Shown one piece after another: positions 54,370-63,662 of a DNA stretch of 64,000 bases (positions within the stretch are counted from its first letter, which is position 1; the number at the start of each line of letters is the position of its first letter). Below the pieces are notes generated by a model. It saw only the letters and a program-made list of their open reading frames with translations. It had not been told where the DNA came from and did not search any database. The stretch is from NCBI RefSeq assembly GCF_013396335.1, contig NZ_JABWSY010000010.1, positions 207,697-271,696 on the forward strand. Reading direction: 5' to 3'. The stretch is from Bacillus sp. EB106-08-02-XG196 (GTDB lineage: Bacteria > Bacillota > Bacilli > Bacillales > Cytobacillaceae). The position numbers and the translations under genes are program-made.

Positions 54370-55983
54370 TTACTTAAAGCTGCCACCTTGGACAGCAATC
54401 AAACAAGAGCGGCCAAACGTTTGACCCGGGTATGGATTCCATGTGCTTGGATGCTGTACATCTAAGAATAAGGTTGTTTCATCGGGAGTTAACCACGGAC
54501 CTGTTACTTCACAGCCTTTTGGACCTGAAGCAAATTGGAATGGTTCTCCGTAATTCTTCCCATCAGTTGGAATCATGAATACACCACAGTTTTTATAGGC
54601 AGCATATTGATTCGTTTCAGATGCGCTGTAGTCTTCGACAACCCAAAGATTTCCCTTGCTGTCAAAGTGAAGGTTATCTGGGCAAGTTATTCCGCTTTGC
54701 TGACCGCCGGCAACAAACACTTCAAACGTGAATGCTTCACTAGCATGGTCACCATTTGCTGGAGCAAATCGGACAATTTGTCCATGAAAATTACCGTGTC
54801 CTGTGTTGTTTGTTAACGATAAGAAAACTGTTCCATCCTTAGGATGGATTTCCACGTCTTCTGGACGATCTAAAAGCGTACCGCCAACGGCTTTTCCTGC
54901 TGCACGTGCATTCGTTAAAACGTCAGCTTGATCCGCAAATTGCCCCTGGAGCTTAGAATTGGCTGCATGGTCAAGGGCAATCCACTTTTGCTCTTTCATG
55001 CTGGCTACATATAAAGTCCCGCTTTCTAAAATATCGAAATTGGCTTCACGATTTGCAGGATTGAATTTCTTGCTGCTAATGAACTTGTAGAAGCATGCAT
55101 CACTTTTATCATCGCCCATATAAACTACGACTCTGCCATCATTGGTTAAGCCCATTGCTGTATTTTCATGTGCAAAGCGGCCAAGGGCAGTATGCTTACG
55201 TACAGTTCTTTTTGGATCAAACGGATCAACTTCGACTACCCAGCCGTAATGTTCATCGGTAAAATTAGGCCAGCCATAATCATCGCCATATTCTGTGTTT
55301 TCTTCACAGGATAATACTGTATTCCAAAGTGTACGTCCGCCGCTGCAGTTTCCTAGTGAACCAACTACAGTCTTGGCGCCGCCAACATACTTGCTCCCGC
55401 GGGCAGGACCAGTTAATTCAATAAGAGTATTACCATCGACACGGCGATTATATGTATCATCTACAACAAGCTTCCATCCATCTTTTTCTTTTTTTACGTG
55501 GATGACAGAACCGCCGACAGCTTCTTTTTCCAATTTAAGAAGCTCAGGATAGTCTGCGAGGTTTCCTGTAAAAGTAGATTCATTGATTCCTAATAATTTC
55601 ATATAGTTTTCGGGCTCAGGGAACTCGTGATTTACCCAAATTAAACCTTCTTCGGAATTGTTTCCACCTTTTAAACTATCAATTGGAAAATAGACTGTAA
55701 GGTCAGCTGCATCCCCAAATTTTTCTCCCGCTGAGTTAATCACATCACCATATGAAGCTATAATGGAGTAGTTATATCCTTTAGGAAGGACCATCTCATT
55801 TTCCCATGTACGACTAACTGGTGTAAATGGTGTCGTCAGCGGCTTACCTTTTCCAGAAGGCTGTCCATTTATTAAATGGTCTCCAGTCATTGCGCTTCCT
55901 GTTAAGGCTCCAATCCCAGAAGATGCGGCAACTAAAGCAGCAGTACTGCTTCCTACATATGTTAAAAATAAACGGCGATCCAT
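54370..55983 (-). CDS. phoX: Alkaline phosphatase PhoX (DUF839), Tat-exported
   Basis: PhoX is an extracytoplasmic, calcium/iron-dependent alkaline phosphatase. The 537-residue protein starts MDRRLFLTYVGSS, a twin-arginine signal followed by a hydrophobic, alanine-rich segment. Body motifs include NHEFPEPENY, NCSGGRTLWNTVLSCEE, GRFAHENTA and YMGDDKSDACFYKF, as in DUF839 enzymes. It heads an operon with tatA and tatC, as phoD does in B. subtilis. Upstream are possible Pho boxes and a TATAAT -10. Confidence 0.93.
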   Translation of the reverse strand: MDRRLFLTYVGSSTAALVAASSGIGALTGSAMTGDHLINGQPSGKGKPLTTPFTPVSRTWENEMVLPKGYNYSIIASYGDVINSAGEKFGDAADLTVYFPIDSLKGGNNSEEGLIWVNHEFPEPENYMKLLGINESTFTGNLADYPELLKLEKEAVGGSVIHVKKEKDGWKLVVDDTYNRRVDGNTLIELTGPARGSKYVGGAKTVVGSLGNCSGGRTLWNTVLSCEENTEYGDDYGWPNFTDEHYGWVVEVDPFDPKRTVRKHTALGRFAHENTAMGLTNDGRVVVYMGDDKSDACFYKFISSKKFNPANREANFDILESGTLYVASMKEQKWIALDHAANSKLQGQFADQADVLTNARAAGKAVGGTLLDRPEDVEIHPKDGTVFLSLTNNTGHGNFHGQIVRFAPANGDHASEAFTFEVFVAGGQQSGITCPDNLHFDSKGNLWVVEDYSASETNQYAAYKNCGVFMIPTDGKNYGEPFQFASGPKGCEVTGPWLTPDETTLFLDVQHPSTWNPYPGQTFGRSCLIAVQGGSFK

Positions 55984-56027
55984 ATAAATATTCTCCCCTT
56001 TGGTTGAATTAGTAACTTTCTCCTATG

Positions 56028-56081
56028 ATTATAGGTAGTCTCATTGCTAATGTTAATTAAGGGAGTGTAAAGATTTGTTAA
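56028..56081 (-). promoter_or_regulatory. phoX promoter with possible PhoP (Pho box) repeats
   Basis: On the minus strand: TTAACA (56081-56076), TTTACA (56071-56066) and TTAACA (56056-56051), followed by -10 TATAAT (56033-56028). These match TT(A/T/C)ACA PhoP half-sites with roughly 10-15-base steps. No clear -35 exists, as in PhoP-activated promoters. Confidence 0.5.
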
Positions 56082-56247
56082 GAAAAAATTAACTACTTTA
56101 ATAATCTGTAAATTTCGTGAAGGCTGTCAAAAGGGCAAAACTTTTTACGTATATTATAGGTTGGAAAACTAAATAGACTTTGGGCTGAATTTATTTTCTG
56201 AGGTAAATGAATAATAATGAGAAAAGTGAATGGGGGTAATTAAGGTT

Positions 56248-57093
56248 ATGGAAGGTTTTCATCAAAGTCCAAATATTTATGTCGGCGAAGTCAATATTAA
56301 AGTAAAGAATTTAGATAATGCTTTAACTTTTTACCAAAGCATTATGGGTTTCAAGGTGCTAGATAAAACAGACCGGAAAGCTGCTTTAACCACCGATGGG
56401 AAAACCGCGTTAGTGACTCTTGAACAGCCGGAAAATGTAATACCGAAAGAAGGAAGGATGTCAGGGCTATATCACTTCGCTATTTTACTGCCAAGCCGTG
56501 CGGACTTATCTGTCTTTCTGCGTCATTTCCTTGGTACGGGGTACCCGTTGGGTGCAGCCGATCATTATGTTAGTGAAGCACTCTATATTACTGATCCTGA
56601 TGGGAACGGGATAGAGGTATACAGAGATCGCCCTTCTAAGGAATGGACCTGGAAAAATGGTTTGGTAGATATGGCGACAGAAGAACTGGATGGGAATGGT
56701 ATCCTGGCTGAAGGTAATGCTGAATGGAATGGGTTGCCTGAGGGGACAGTCATGGGACATATTCACCTTCATGTAGGAGATTTGCAGAAGGCGGAAGAAT
56801 TTTACACAAAAGGGCTGGGATTCGAGGTTGTCAGCCATTATCCACAAGCGGTCTTTTTGTCAACAGGACGATACCATCATCATATTGCCGTTAATACTTG
56901 GCAGGGAGTGGGGGCGCCTATTCCACCTCAAAATAGTGTAGGTCTAAACTGGTACACGCTCGTTTTTCCTGATGAAGAAGCCCGGGAAACAGCACTTCAA
57001 CAACTACAACAGTTAGGGGCGTCAGTGCAAAAAGAAACAGATTATTTTGTAGTAAGCGACCCATCTGGAAATCAGATTAGGATGGTTGTATAA
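56248..57093 (+). CDS. VOC-family protein (glyoxalase/catechol-2,3-dioxygenase fold)
   Basis: A 281-residue protein with two tandem glyoxalase-like domains: NIKVKNLDNALTFYQSIMGF near the start and HIHLHVGDLQKAEEFYTKG near residue 172. YITDPDGNGIEVYRDRP and VSDPSGNQIRM close them. Such CatE-like proteins may be ring-cleaving dioxygenases or thiol-linked lyases; metal ligands (His, Glu) are present but the substrate is unclear. I prefer ATG 56248 (AAGG close by) over 56230. It stands alone. Confidence 0.82.
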   Translation: MEGFHQSPNIYVGEVNIKVKNLDNALTFYQSIMGFKVLDKTDRKAALTTDGKTALVTLEQPENVIPKEGRMSGLYHFAILLPSRADLSVFLRHFLGTGYPLGAADHYVSEALYITDPDGNGIEVYRDRPSKEWTWKNGLVDMATEELDGNGILAEGNAEWNGLPEGTVMGHIHLHVGDLQKAEEFYTKGLGFEVVSHYPQAVFLSTGRYHHHIAVNTWQGVGAPIPPQNSVGLNWYTLVFPDEEARETALQQLQQLGASVQKETDYFVVSDPSGNQIRMVV

Positions 57094-57105
57094 AATCTAT
57101 ATCTA

Positions 57106-57147
57106 AGCCTGTTCCCTGTGAAACCACAGAGGAATTGGGCTTTTTTT
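57106..57147 (+). terminator. Terminator after the VOC gene
   Basis: AGCCTGTTCCCTGTG pairs with CACAGAGGAATTGGGCT (bulged, G-U pairs), followed by TTTTTT. Confidence 0.7.
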
Positions 57148-57201
57148 ATTGGGTTAAATTGTAAAAACGACCAATATTAACTGTCATTATTTTGATTAAT
57201 G

Positions 57202-57237
57202 TGATATAGTACATTACAACAGTAATGTACTATATCA
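57202..57237. promoter_or_regulatory. Operator of the GntR/YtrA-type regulator
   Basis: TGATATAGTACATTAC and GTAATGTACTATATCA are perfect 16-base inverted arms separated by AACA. It ends two bases before the Shine-Dalgarno of the regulator gene and likely overlaps the promoter, so autorepression is expected. Confidence 0.75.
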
Positions 57238-57253
57238 GGAAGGAGGAAAAGGG

Positions 57254-57634
57254 TTGATTATTAATATGGAAGGAAGCACACCGATTTATTTGCAAATCGC
57301 AGAATGGCTGGAGAGAGAGATTTTGAACGGGAATTTTGGCAGTGACCAAAAAATTTACTCACAATATCAGCTCGCAGAATTGTTTACAATCAATCCGGCA
57401 ACCGCAGCGAAGGGATTAACGCTTCTGACAGAGGAAAACATTCTGTATAAAAAACGTGGACTTGGAATGTTTGTTTCGCCAAACGCAAAAGAAATTATCA
57501 TCAACAAACGGAAAAGCCAAACCTTAAAGAAATTAGTTATTGATATTGTTATGGAAGCTGAACGGTTAGATGTAAGCAAAGAGGCACTAATTCAAATGAT
57601 AAAGGATGTAAATACGGGGGAGGCAGGGGAATGA
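57254..57634 (+). CDS. GntR-family regulator, YtrA type
   Basis: A 126-residue protein with a winged helix (GSTPIYLQIAEWLEREIL ... NPATAAKGLTLL) and only a short helical C-terminal tail for dimerisation, which defines the YtrA subfamily. Such proteins repress adjacent ABC transporter operons; in B. subtilis YtrA responds to cell-wall antibiotics. The start is TTG 57254, eight bases after AAGGAGG. It overlaps the ATPase gene by four bases. Confidence 0.9.
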   Translation: MIINMEGSTPIYLQIAEWLEREILNGNFGSDQKIYSQYQLAELFTINPATAAKGLTLLTEENILYKKRGLGMFVSPNAKEIIINKRKSQTLKKLVIDIVMEAERLDVSKEALIQMIKDVNTGEAGE

Positions 57635-58533
57635 ATGTTATTGAGTGCAGAGGCTTAACCAAAGTTTATGGTAGAACAAAGGCATTGAATAATCTATCTT
57701 TTACAATTGAAGAAAATAAGATTACGGGTTTAATAGGTCGTAATGGTACGGGTAAAACGACGCTCCTAAAAATCATTGCCGGTTTCTTGCGAGAGACTTC
57801 AGGTGAAATAAAGGTATTTTCAGAAATGCCATTTAATAATTTAATGGTTTCCGCCAATGTCATCTATATAAATGACCAAATGAATTTCCCGACAGCATTA
57901 ACATTGAAGGAAATCCTAAATGTATCAGCAACTTTTTATGAAAAATGGAATCATGAGCTCGCCAGTCGTCTTTTTGACTATTTTTCTCTCCAATCAACCC
58001 ACTATTACAACGACCTTTCTAAGGGGATGAAAAGTACATTTAATATGATAGTAGGATTATCGGCTCGATGTGCTTTAACGATGTTTGATGAACCAACTAC
58101 CGGTATGGATGCGGCCGTACGCAAAGACTTTTATCGTGCCTTGCTTAAGGATTATATTGCTTATCCCCGCACCATTTTACTATCAAGTCATCACTTAAAT
58201 GAAATTGAAGACATATTAGAAGATATTCTGCTCATTAAAGAGGGAAGAGAGCATCTGCATATGCCGATAAGTGAATTAAAAGAATGGGCCATTGGCATTC
58301 AAGGATTGACAGAGAACGTGATGGAATGGACACAAGATAAAGAGGTTATTTATTCGAAGAATATCGGATTAGATCGCACGTATGCGGTTGTAAGAAATAA
58401 CCTTTCTGATAATGAATATCAACAAGCCAATGCATCGGGTCTTTCCCTGACGTCAGTATCCGCTAGTGATGTGTGTGTATACGTAACGAGTAAAACAAAA
58501 GGGGGAATAGATGATGTCTTTATCAAAGACTAG
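57631..58533 (+). CDS. ABC transporter ATP-binding protein (YtrB-like)
   Basis: A 300-residue protein with Walker A GLIGRNGTGKTT near residue 33, signature LSKGMKS (degenerate LSGG) and Walker B LTMFDEPTTGMD. The C-terminal 80 residues are outside the core ATPase. It starts by overlap with the GntR gene and overlaps the permease gene. The system may remove or sense a membrane-active compound; the cargo is unknown. Confidence 0.9.
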   Translation: MNVIECRGLTKVYGRTKALNNLSFTIEENKITGLIGRNGTGKTTLLKIIAGFLRETSGEIKVFSEMPFNNLMVSANVIYINDQMNFPTALTLKEILNVSATFYEKWNHELASRLFDYFSLQSTHYYNDLSKGMKSTFNMIVGLSARCALTMFDEPTTGMDAAVRKDFYRALLKDYIAYPRTILLSSHHLNEIEDILEDILLIKEGREHLHMPISELKEWAIGIQGLTENVMEWTQDKEVIYSKNIGLDRTYAVVRNNLSDNEYQQANASGLSLTSVSASDVCVYVTSKTKGGIDDVFIKD

Positions 58534-59251
58534 TTTGCTGGGTATTATTAAAAAGCAATATACTTATAAATTCAAGGCGTATAAACAAGTATTTACATCG
58601 CTCATTTTAATCCAGTTATTAGCAGTATTTTTCTCTTTTAATGGTGTTGGAATGATGGGCTCGAGCAGTGAAAGTATTGAAATTGATATTCAGTTCTATT
58701 CTGCTGATATGGTTATTATTTTCACTATAATCTGGGCTTTTATTACAGCGATTCTGATCACAACAGCCGCATATAAAAATGATGATTTTACGTTTGTAAC
58801 CAATCGATTAAGCAGTAATCTTTCAAACCTGCTATTTTTACTAACAGGAAGTATCATTGGTGGAATTACGGCAATGCTATCAACCTCATTAATGAAAATT
58901 ATCATGTACTTCTTTGGCGGCCATGGGTATATTTCCGCCAATCCTTCACTTTTAGAAGTAATAATGGGATACAGTTCAACCATTCTCTACATCTTACTCT
59001 TTTCCGGGCTCGGGTACTTTTTTGGAACACTCGTACAAATAAGCAAAATATTTGTGGTATTGATCCCTGGAGTTTTTATTGGAGCGGGAATTCTCGGAGC
59101 GGGAAGATTGGGCTTTGAATGGGTGAATAGTTTATATCAATTTATATTTACCGAACCGTCCATTTTAGTATTTGTTCTGAAGGTGCTGGTAGTTGTTGTT
59201 TTGCTATTTTCTGGTTCGATTGCATTATCAAATAGAATGGAGGTGCGGTAA
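58514..59251 (+). CDS. ABC transporter membrane subunit
   Basis: A 245-residue protein with about six helices. It begins MSLSKTSLLGIIKKQYT, with an extracytoplasmic loop near residues 35-55 and a glycine-rich fifth helix (VLIPGVFIGAGILGAG). An ATG at 58511 is equally possible. It pairs with the ATPase of the YtrA-controlled operon. It resembles ABC-2-type permeases in layout, but I see no closer family. Confidence 0.75.
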   Translation: MSLSKTSLLGIIKKQYTYKFKAYKQVFTSLILIQLLAVFFSFNGVGMMGSSSESIEIDIQFYSADMVIIFTIIWAFITAILITTAAYKNDDFTFVTNRLSSNLSNLLFLLTGSIIGGITAMLSTSLMKIIMYFFGGHGYISANPSLLEVIMGYSSTILYILLFSGLGYFFGTLVQISKIFVVLIPGVFIGAGILGAGRLGFEWVNSLYQFIFTEPSILVFVLKVLVVVVLLFSGSIALSNRMEVR

Positions 59252-59949
59252 TGACTTTTCTTTTACCTTTTCTTATAATCTTAATTATTATCTTAGGTAT
59301 TGTTAGAATTTTGAGAAGTGGCAGGATGAAAAAAGTCCTCCAGGGAAGTCGTTTACGCTGGATGCTAGGCGGATATGTTGTTATACTCCTAATTTGTACA
59401 GGTGTGAGCCCCTTACTTCCTTATAAGGAAGTAAACTACAAAATCATAAATAATAGCCAAGACATAGATAAAGAAAGCACAGAGTTATATGAAGCAGCGG
59501 TTAAGGGAAATATCGATAAGATAGATAATAAATTCGTCAGCAAGGTGTGGAGTCTTGGTTATGAGGAGCGAGAACTTAACATTACAACCGAAAACGATGA
59601 ACTTATTAGTACAGCAGTAATTGTTGAGAGAAAAACGGCGAATGATGGTAAAATTGAAGCACTTCACTTCAAAACACGTTCAGGCGTAAATAACATGGAA
59701 ATTACTGAACTAGAAAAACCGATCACCGTAGAACTAAATGGAAAAACATTAACAATAATGAATCCAGAAAAAGTTAAACTCAAATTCTCCCAATTCCAAC
59801 AGGCATTCACAGTCAACCAATTCACAGGAGAAAAACCCTTCAGGCACTCAACCAGGTTTTATGGAGGAACAAGCATCCTTTACCTAAAAATACCTAAGGA
59901 CCTTAAACTAGTTGATAACTCCAATATAAATTATCAATTTATAGAATAG
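59251..59949 (+). CDS. Membrane protein of the YtrA-type ABC operon, extracytoplasmic C-terminal domain
   Basis: A 232-residue protein with two N-terminal hydrophobic segments (LLPFLIILIIILGIVRIL and MLGGYVVILLICTGVSPLL), then about 160 residues predicted outside the membrane with beta-rich patches. The ATG overlaps the stop of the permease. I do not recognise the family. By position it may act as an accessory or ligand-contact subunit of the transporter. Confidence 0.7.
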   Translation: MTFLLPFLIILIIILGIVRILRSGRMKKVLQGSRLRWMLGGYVVILLICTGVSPLLPYKEVNYKIINNSQDIDKESTELYEAAVKGNIDKIDNKFVSKVWSLGYEERELNITTENDELISTAVIVERKTANDGKIEALHFKTRSGVNNMEITELEKPITVELNGKTLTIMNPEKVKLKFSQFQQAFTVNQFTGEKPFRHSTRFYGGTSILYLKIPKDLKLVDNSNINYQFIE

Positions 59950-59970
59950 GTAGAGGATGGTGCAGAGGAT

Positions 59971-60015
59971 GGTGCCTGTCACCGCTCGTGGACACTGTCC
60001 ACCTGAGGCGGACAG
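59971..60015. repeat. Dispersed palindromic repeat, copy 3
   Basis: GGTGCCTGTCACC, then CGTGGACACTGTCCACCTGAG and GCGGACAG (given in two parts as GTGGACACTGTCCACC and TGAGGCGGACAG). It closely matches the reverse complement of copy 2 at 44048. Confidence 0.65.
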
Positions 60016-60076
60016 TTGCATTTAACAATCGAGCATTATTATTACATTGGGATTTTCTCAGAGAGGAGCTGTTCAT

Positions 60077-63000
60077 TTGAATATACAAATCCACCAAAAA
60101 CGTATTAAAGAAATGTGCGGAACAGTCTCCTTTAAACGAGGAGATTCTTTTTATAGAGCAGGTAAAGTGTTTTTTGATTATTATAGTCCTGAGCGTTGTG
60201 AGGCAAGTGTTAAAGGGACAGAAGATTTCTATGTCACTGTAGATATAGAAGAAAGCGGTGATTTGCGAACATCATGCAGTTGTCCTACCCTCGCATCCGT
60301 AAGAACCGATTGCCAGCATATCGCAGCTGTTTTACTAGCTATATATGAACACCAACAGCAAGGAACAATTCCTATTGTGCAAAGTGATGAACATGTTGAT
60401 TCTTCAACTAAAAAGACGCTGACCACTGGATTACTTACTCTTTTCCGTGATCAGCCTAAACGAAAAAGCGGCCATCAGCTTCATTTTGAGAATAGACAAG
60501 TCCTTGAAGTGAATTTTCTATGTAAACCGGTGAAGGTTGGAAAGGGACGGAATCTGTTAGGAATAGAAATGGAGATCGGACACGTTAAAGTGGAGAATAT
60601 CCGCCAGTTTTTAGCTAATATAACAGAAGGGAAGCAAAGCGTTCTTTCCAAAACTTTCACCTTTAACTCAAACCATCATTGCTTTCAAAAAGAGAGTGAT
60701 GATGTAATTCAACACCTAGCCCATGTGCTGCGGGATGAAAAAATGTATGTAAGTACGATGACTGACGATTTTGATGATTTGTTCAGTCCTGACCAGTTAC
60801 TCATACCGCCATCCTCTTGGGAAGTGCTCTTGTCGTTATTAGTAAAGACACCATTAGTGAAAATGGCGAATAAGGGGGAAGTATTTGAAGGTCTGGTTCT
60901 AACGGAAAAAATTCTGCCCCTAAAGTTTACTTTTGGACCCTCAGCAGGCAGGGGTTATCATTTGAGGATTAAAGGGTTAGATCATTTAACCGTACTAGAT
61001 TCTTATCACTTTGTTCTATATAAGGGCAAGTTTATTAGGCTTGAAGAAACAGATTGCAAACGATTAGCGGACCTTAAAGAAATGCTAGAGGATCCGAAAA
61101 TAAATCAAATAGAGATCCCGCTTGAGCAAATCGATTATTTTATAGAAAGTGTGGTTCCTGGTTTAAAGAAACTCGGCGAGGTTGAATTACCTCAAAATTT
61201 ATCGAACTCCTATAGGACAGTGCCTTTAGTTGCTAAACTGTATTTGGATCGTTTGAAAAATCGTCTGTTAGCGGGTTTAGAGTTTCAATACGAAAATATC
61301 GTGATTAACCCGCTGGAGAACAAAGAATTACAGAAGGGTCCATTATTAATAAGGGACGTTGAAAAGGAAAATCAAATACTCCAACTGATGGAAGAAAGCT
61401 CATTTGCCAGTACGGACAGTGGTTATTTCTTGCATAACGAAGAGCTGGAGTATGAGTTTTTATATCATGTTGTTCCGAAGCTGCAAAAGCTTGTACAAAT
61501 TTATGCGACAACGGCAGTCAGGAACCGGATTTTTAAAGAAAATGCAATTCCAAAGATTAGAATAAAGGTAAAAAAAGAGCGGACGAATTGGCTTGAATTT
61601 AAATTTGATATGGATAGTATTCCGCAGAAACAGATAAAAGAGCTTTTATCTGCACTTGAGGAAAAAAGGAAATATTATCGATTGCGGAACGGTGCGCTCC
61701 TCTCATTGGAAACGCGAGAATTTGAAGAAATCCAACGCTTTCTACAGGCAGCACCTGTACAGGCGGAGGACCTTGAAGCAGGTTTGAATGTACCAATCGT
61801 TCGGGGATTAAAGCTGCTTGACTCAGTTGAAGACCACTCAACATTTACACTTGAGGAATCGTTCCGTCAGTTTTTAGATACCATCCATAATCCAAGTAGT
61901 ATGAAGTTCGGGGTACCGGAATTAGTGGAACCAATTTTAAGAGACTATCAAGTCCAGGGATACAAATGGTTGAAAACTCTTGCCGGTTATGGATTTGGAG
62001 GAATTCTTGCAGATGATATGGGACTGGGAAAAACACTTCAAAGTATTACTTATATACTATCGGTGCTTCCGCTCCTTCGTAAAAATAAGCATCCGATTCT
62101 AATTGTCTGCCCAGCGTCATTAACTTATAACTGGCTTAGTGAAATCAAGAAATTTGCGCCTGGAATGCAAGCTGTCATCATAGATGGAAGCAAATCCGAG
62201 CGGGCGGCACAACAAAAACAAGCCTCTGATTCAGATGTTGTAATTACCTCATATCCGTTGTTGCGTAAGGATATAATGTGGTACGAGAAGCAAACCTATC
62301 ATACTGTGTTTTTTGACGAAGCCCAGGCTTTTAAAAATCCGATTACGCAAACTGCTAGAGCGGTGAAGAGAATACAGGCGGATTACCGTTTTGCGCTAAC
62401 GGGTACTCCAGTGGAAAATTCTTTGGAAGAGTTATGGTCCATTTTTCATGTGGTATTTCCAGACCTATTCCAAGGGCTGAAGGAATATAGCCGCTTAACG
62501 AGAAAACAGATTGCAAGAAGAGTCCGTCCATTTTTACTTAGAAGGTTGAAGGAAGATGTTTTAGCAGAGCTGCCTGAAAAAATTGAATCTGTTGACTTCG
62601 TAGAATTACTGCCTGAACAGAAGAAACTCTATGGGGCTTATTTAGCGAAACTAAGGCATGACACGCTAAAGCATTTGGATAAAGACACTCTTCGGAAAAA
62701 TAAAATAAAAATCCTCGCCGGGCTGACGAGGCTGCGGCAAATCTGTTGTCATCCAGGTTTATTTGTAGACGGATACAAGGGAAGTTCTGCAAAGTTTGCG
62801 CAATTACTGCGGATTATGGAAGAATCAAAGCTTGCGGGAAGAAGAGTGTTGATTTTTTCGCAATTTACAAAAATGCTCCAGCTTATCGGAAGAGAAATGG
62901 CGATTCAAGGGCTGCCTTTCTTCTATCTAGATGGACATACCCCATCAGAAGAGCGTCTTGAACTTACAAATCGCTTTAATGAAGGAGAACGTGACCTATT

Positions 63001-63298
63001 TCTTATTTCCTTGAAGGCTGGAGGAACGGGTCTTAATTTAACGGGGGCAGACACGGTTATCCTTTATGATCTATGGTGGAATCCGGCGGTAGAAGAACAA
63101 GCAGCAGACCGGGCACACCGGATAGGGCAAACAAATATAGTGCAAGTTATCAAATTGGTCGCGAAAGGCACAATTGAGGAAAAAATGAATGAACTGCAGG
63201 AAAAAAAGAGAGAATTAATAGATGAAATTATTGATTCAAAAGATAAAGGCACTTCTTCTCTTACTGAAGAAGATATTCGAGAGATATTGATGATATAA
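60077..63298 (+). CDS. SNF2-family DNA-dependent ATPase with SWIM zinc finger
   Basis: A 1,073-residue protein. Near residue 65 a SWIM finger has CSCP...DCQH. The C-terminal half is an SF2 motor: DDMGLGKT (motif I), FFDEAQAFKN (motif II), LTGTPVEN (III), RVLIFSQF (IV), LKAGGTGLNLT (V) and DRAHRIGQ (VI). These act on DNA-protein complexes; RapA-like transcription recycling is one role in bacteria. TTG 60077 follows GAGAGGAG by eight bases; starting at 60047 would put the ribosome site inside. It is alone, ending 457 bases before the rRNA gene. Confidence 0.9.
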   Translation: MNIQIHQKRIKEMCGTVSFKRGDSFYRAGKVFFDYYSPERCEASVKGTEDFYVTVDIEESGDLRTSCSCPTLASVRTDCQHIAAVLLAIYEHQQQGTIPIVQSDEHVDSSTKKTLTTGLLTLFRDQPKRKSGHQLHFENRQVLEVNFLCKPVKVGKGRNLLGIEMEIGHVKVENIRQFLANITEGKQSVLSKTFTFNSNHHCFQKESDDVIQHLAHVLRDEKMYVSTMTDDFDDLFSPDQLLIPPSSWEVLLSLLVKTPLVKMANKGEVFEGLVLTEKILPLKFTFGPSAGRGYHLRIKGLDHLTVLDSYHFVLYKGKFIRLEETDCKRLADLKEMLEDPKINQIEIPLEQIDYFIESVVPGLKKLGEVELPQNLSNSYRTVPLVAKLYLDRLKNRLLAGLEFQYENIVINPLENKELQKGPLLIRDVEKENQILQLMEESSFASTDSGYFLHNEELEYEFLYHVVPKLQKLVQIYATTAVRNRIFKENAIPKIRIKVKKERTNWLEFKFDMDSIPQKQIKELLSALEEKRKYYRLRNGALLSLETREFEEIQRFLQAAPVQAEDLEAGLNVPIVRGLKLLDSVEDHSTFTLEESFRQFLDTIHNPSSMKFGVPELVEPILRDYQVQGYKWLKTLAGYGFGGILADDMGLGKTLQSITYILSVLPLLRKNKHPILIVCPASLTYNWLSEIKKFAPGMQAVIIDGSKSERAAQQKQASDSDVVITSYPLLRKDIMWYEKQTYHTVFFDEAQAFKNPITQTARAVKRIQADYRFALTGTPVENSLEELWSIFHVVFPDLFQGLKEYSRLTRKQIARRVRPFLLRRLKEDVLAELPEKIESVDFVELLPEQKKLYGAYLAKLRHDTLKHLDKDTLRKNKIKILAGLTRLRQICCHPGLFVDGYKGSSAKFAQLLRIMEESKLAGRRVLIFSQFTKMLQLIGREMAIQGLPFFYLDGHTPSEERLELTNRFNEGERDLFLISLKAGGTGLNLTGADTVILYDLWWNPAVEEQAADRAHRIGQTNIVQVIKLVAKGTIEEKMNELQEKKRELIDEIIDSKDKGTSSLTEEDIREILMI

Positions 63299-63330
63299 GA
63301 GAAACTCTCCTTGATTATTGATATGAGGAC

Positions 63331-63395
63331 TAATCAAACGTTTGATTAAATAAAAGCAGAAACTTTTATAAAAAAATTAATCAAACGTTTGTTAA
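63331..63395. repeat. Second pair of TAATCAAACGTTTGATTA palindromes
   Basis: TAATCAAACGTTTGATTA (63331-63348) and the diverged TTAATCAAACGTTTGTTAA (63377-63395), centres 47 bp apart. They lie after the SNF2 gene and before the first rRNA promoter; same family as at 19.6 kb. Confidence 0.6.
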
Positions 63396-63442
63396 ACCTG
63401 CAAACCTGTGTTTATACTTAAAATTAAATTGCAAAAAAGGTA

Positions 63443-63471
63443 TTGACTCTTCCTTGTTATGATAGTAATAT
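63443..63471 (+). promoter_or_regulatory. rRNA promoter P1
   Basis: TTGACT and TAATAT with a 17-base spacer. Confidence 0.65.
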
Positions 63472-63536
63472 AGTAATTCCCGAGAGGGACAAACAATAAT
63501 AAGATGTTAGTCAAATGAAAGATTTTTAAAAAAAGG

Positions 63537-63565
63537 TTGACTCTATTATTGAAATAAAGTAAAAT
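63537..63565 (+). promoter_or_regulatory. rRNA promoter P2
   Basis: TTGACT and TAAAAT with a 17-base spacer. Confidence 0.65.
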
Positions 63566-63611
63566 AATTTTTGTTGTCGATTACGAAGAAAGATATTTTT
63601 TAAAAAAGTGA

Positions 63612-63641
63612 TTGACACGAATCAACAGAAAATGTTATACT
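63612..63641 (+). promoter_or_regulatory. rRNA promoter P3
   Basis: TTGACA and TATACT with an 18-base spacer; the closest to the 16S gene. Confidence 0.75.
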
Positions 63642-63662
63642 AACATCCTGTTGTTAAGACAT

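Noticed and set aside
60047..60076. Longer N-terminus for the SNF2 protein
   Set aside because: The Shine-Dalgarno GAGAGGAG lies within this stretch and points to TTG 60077.
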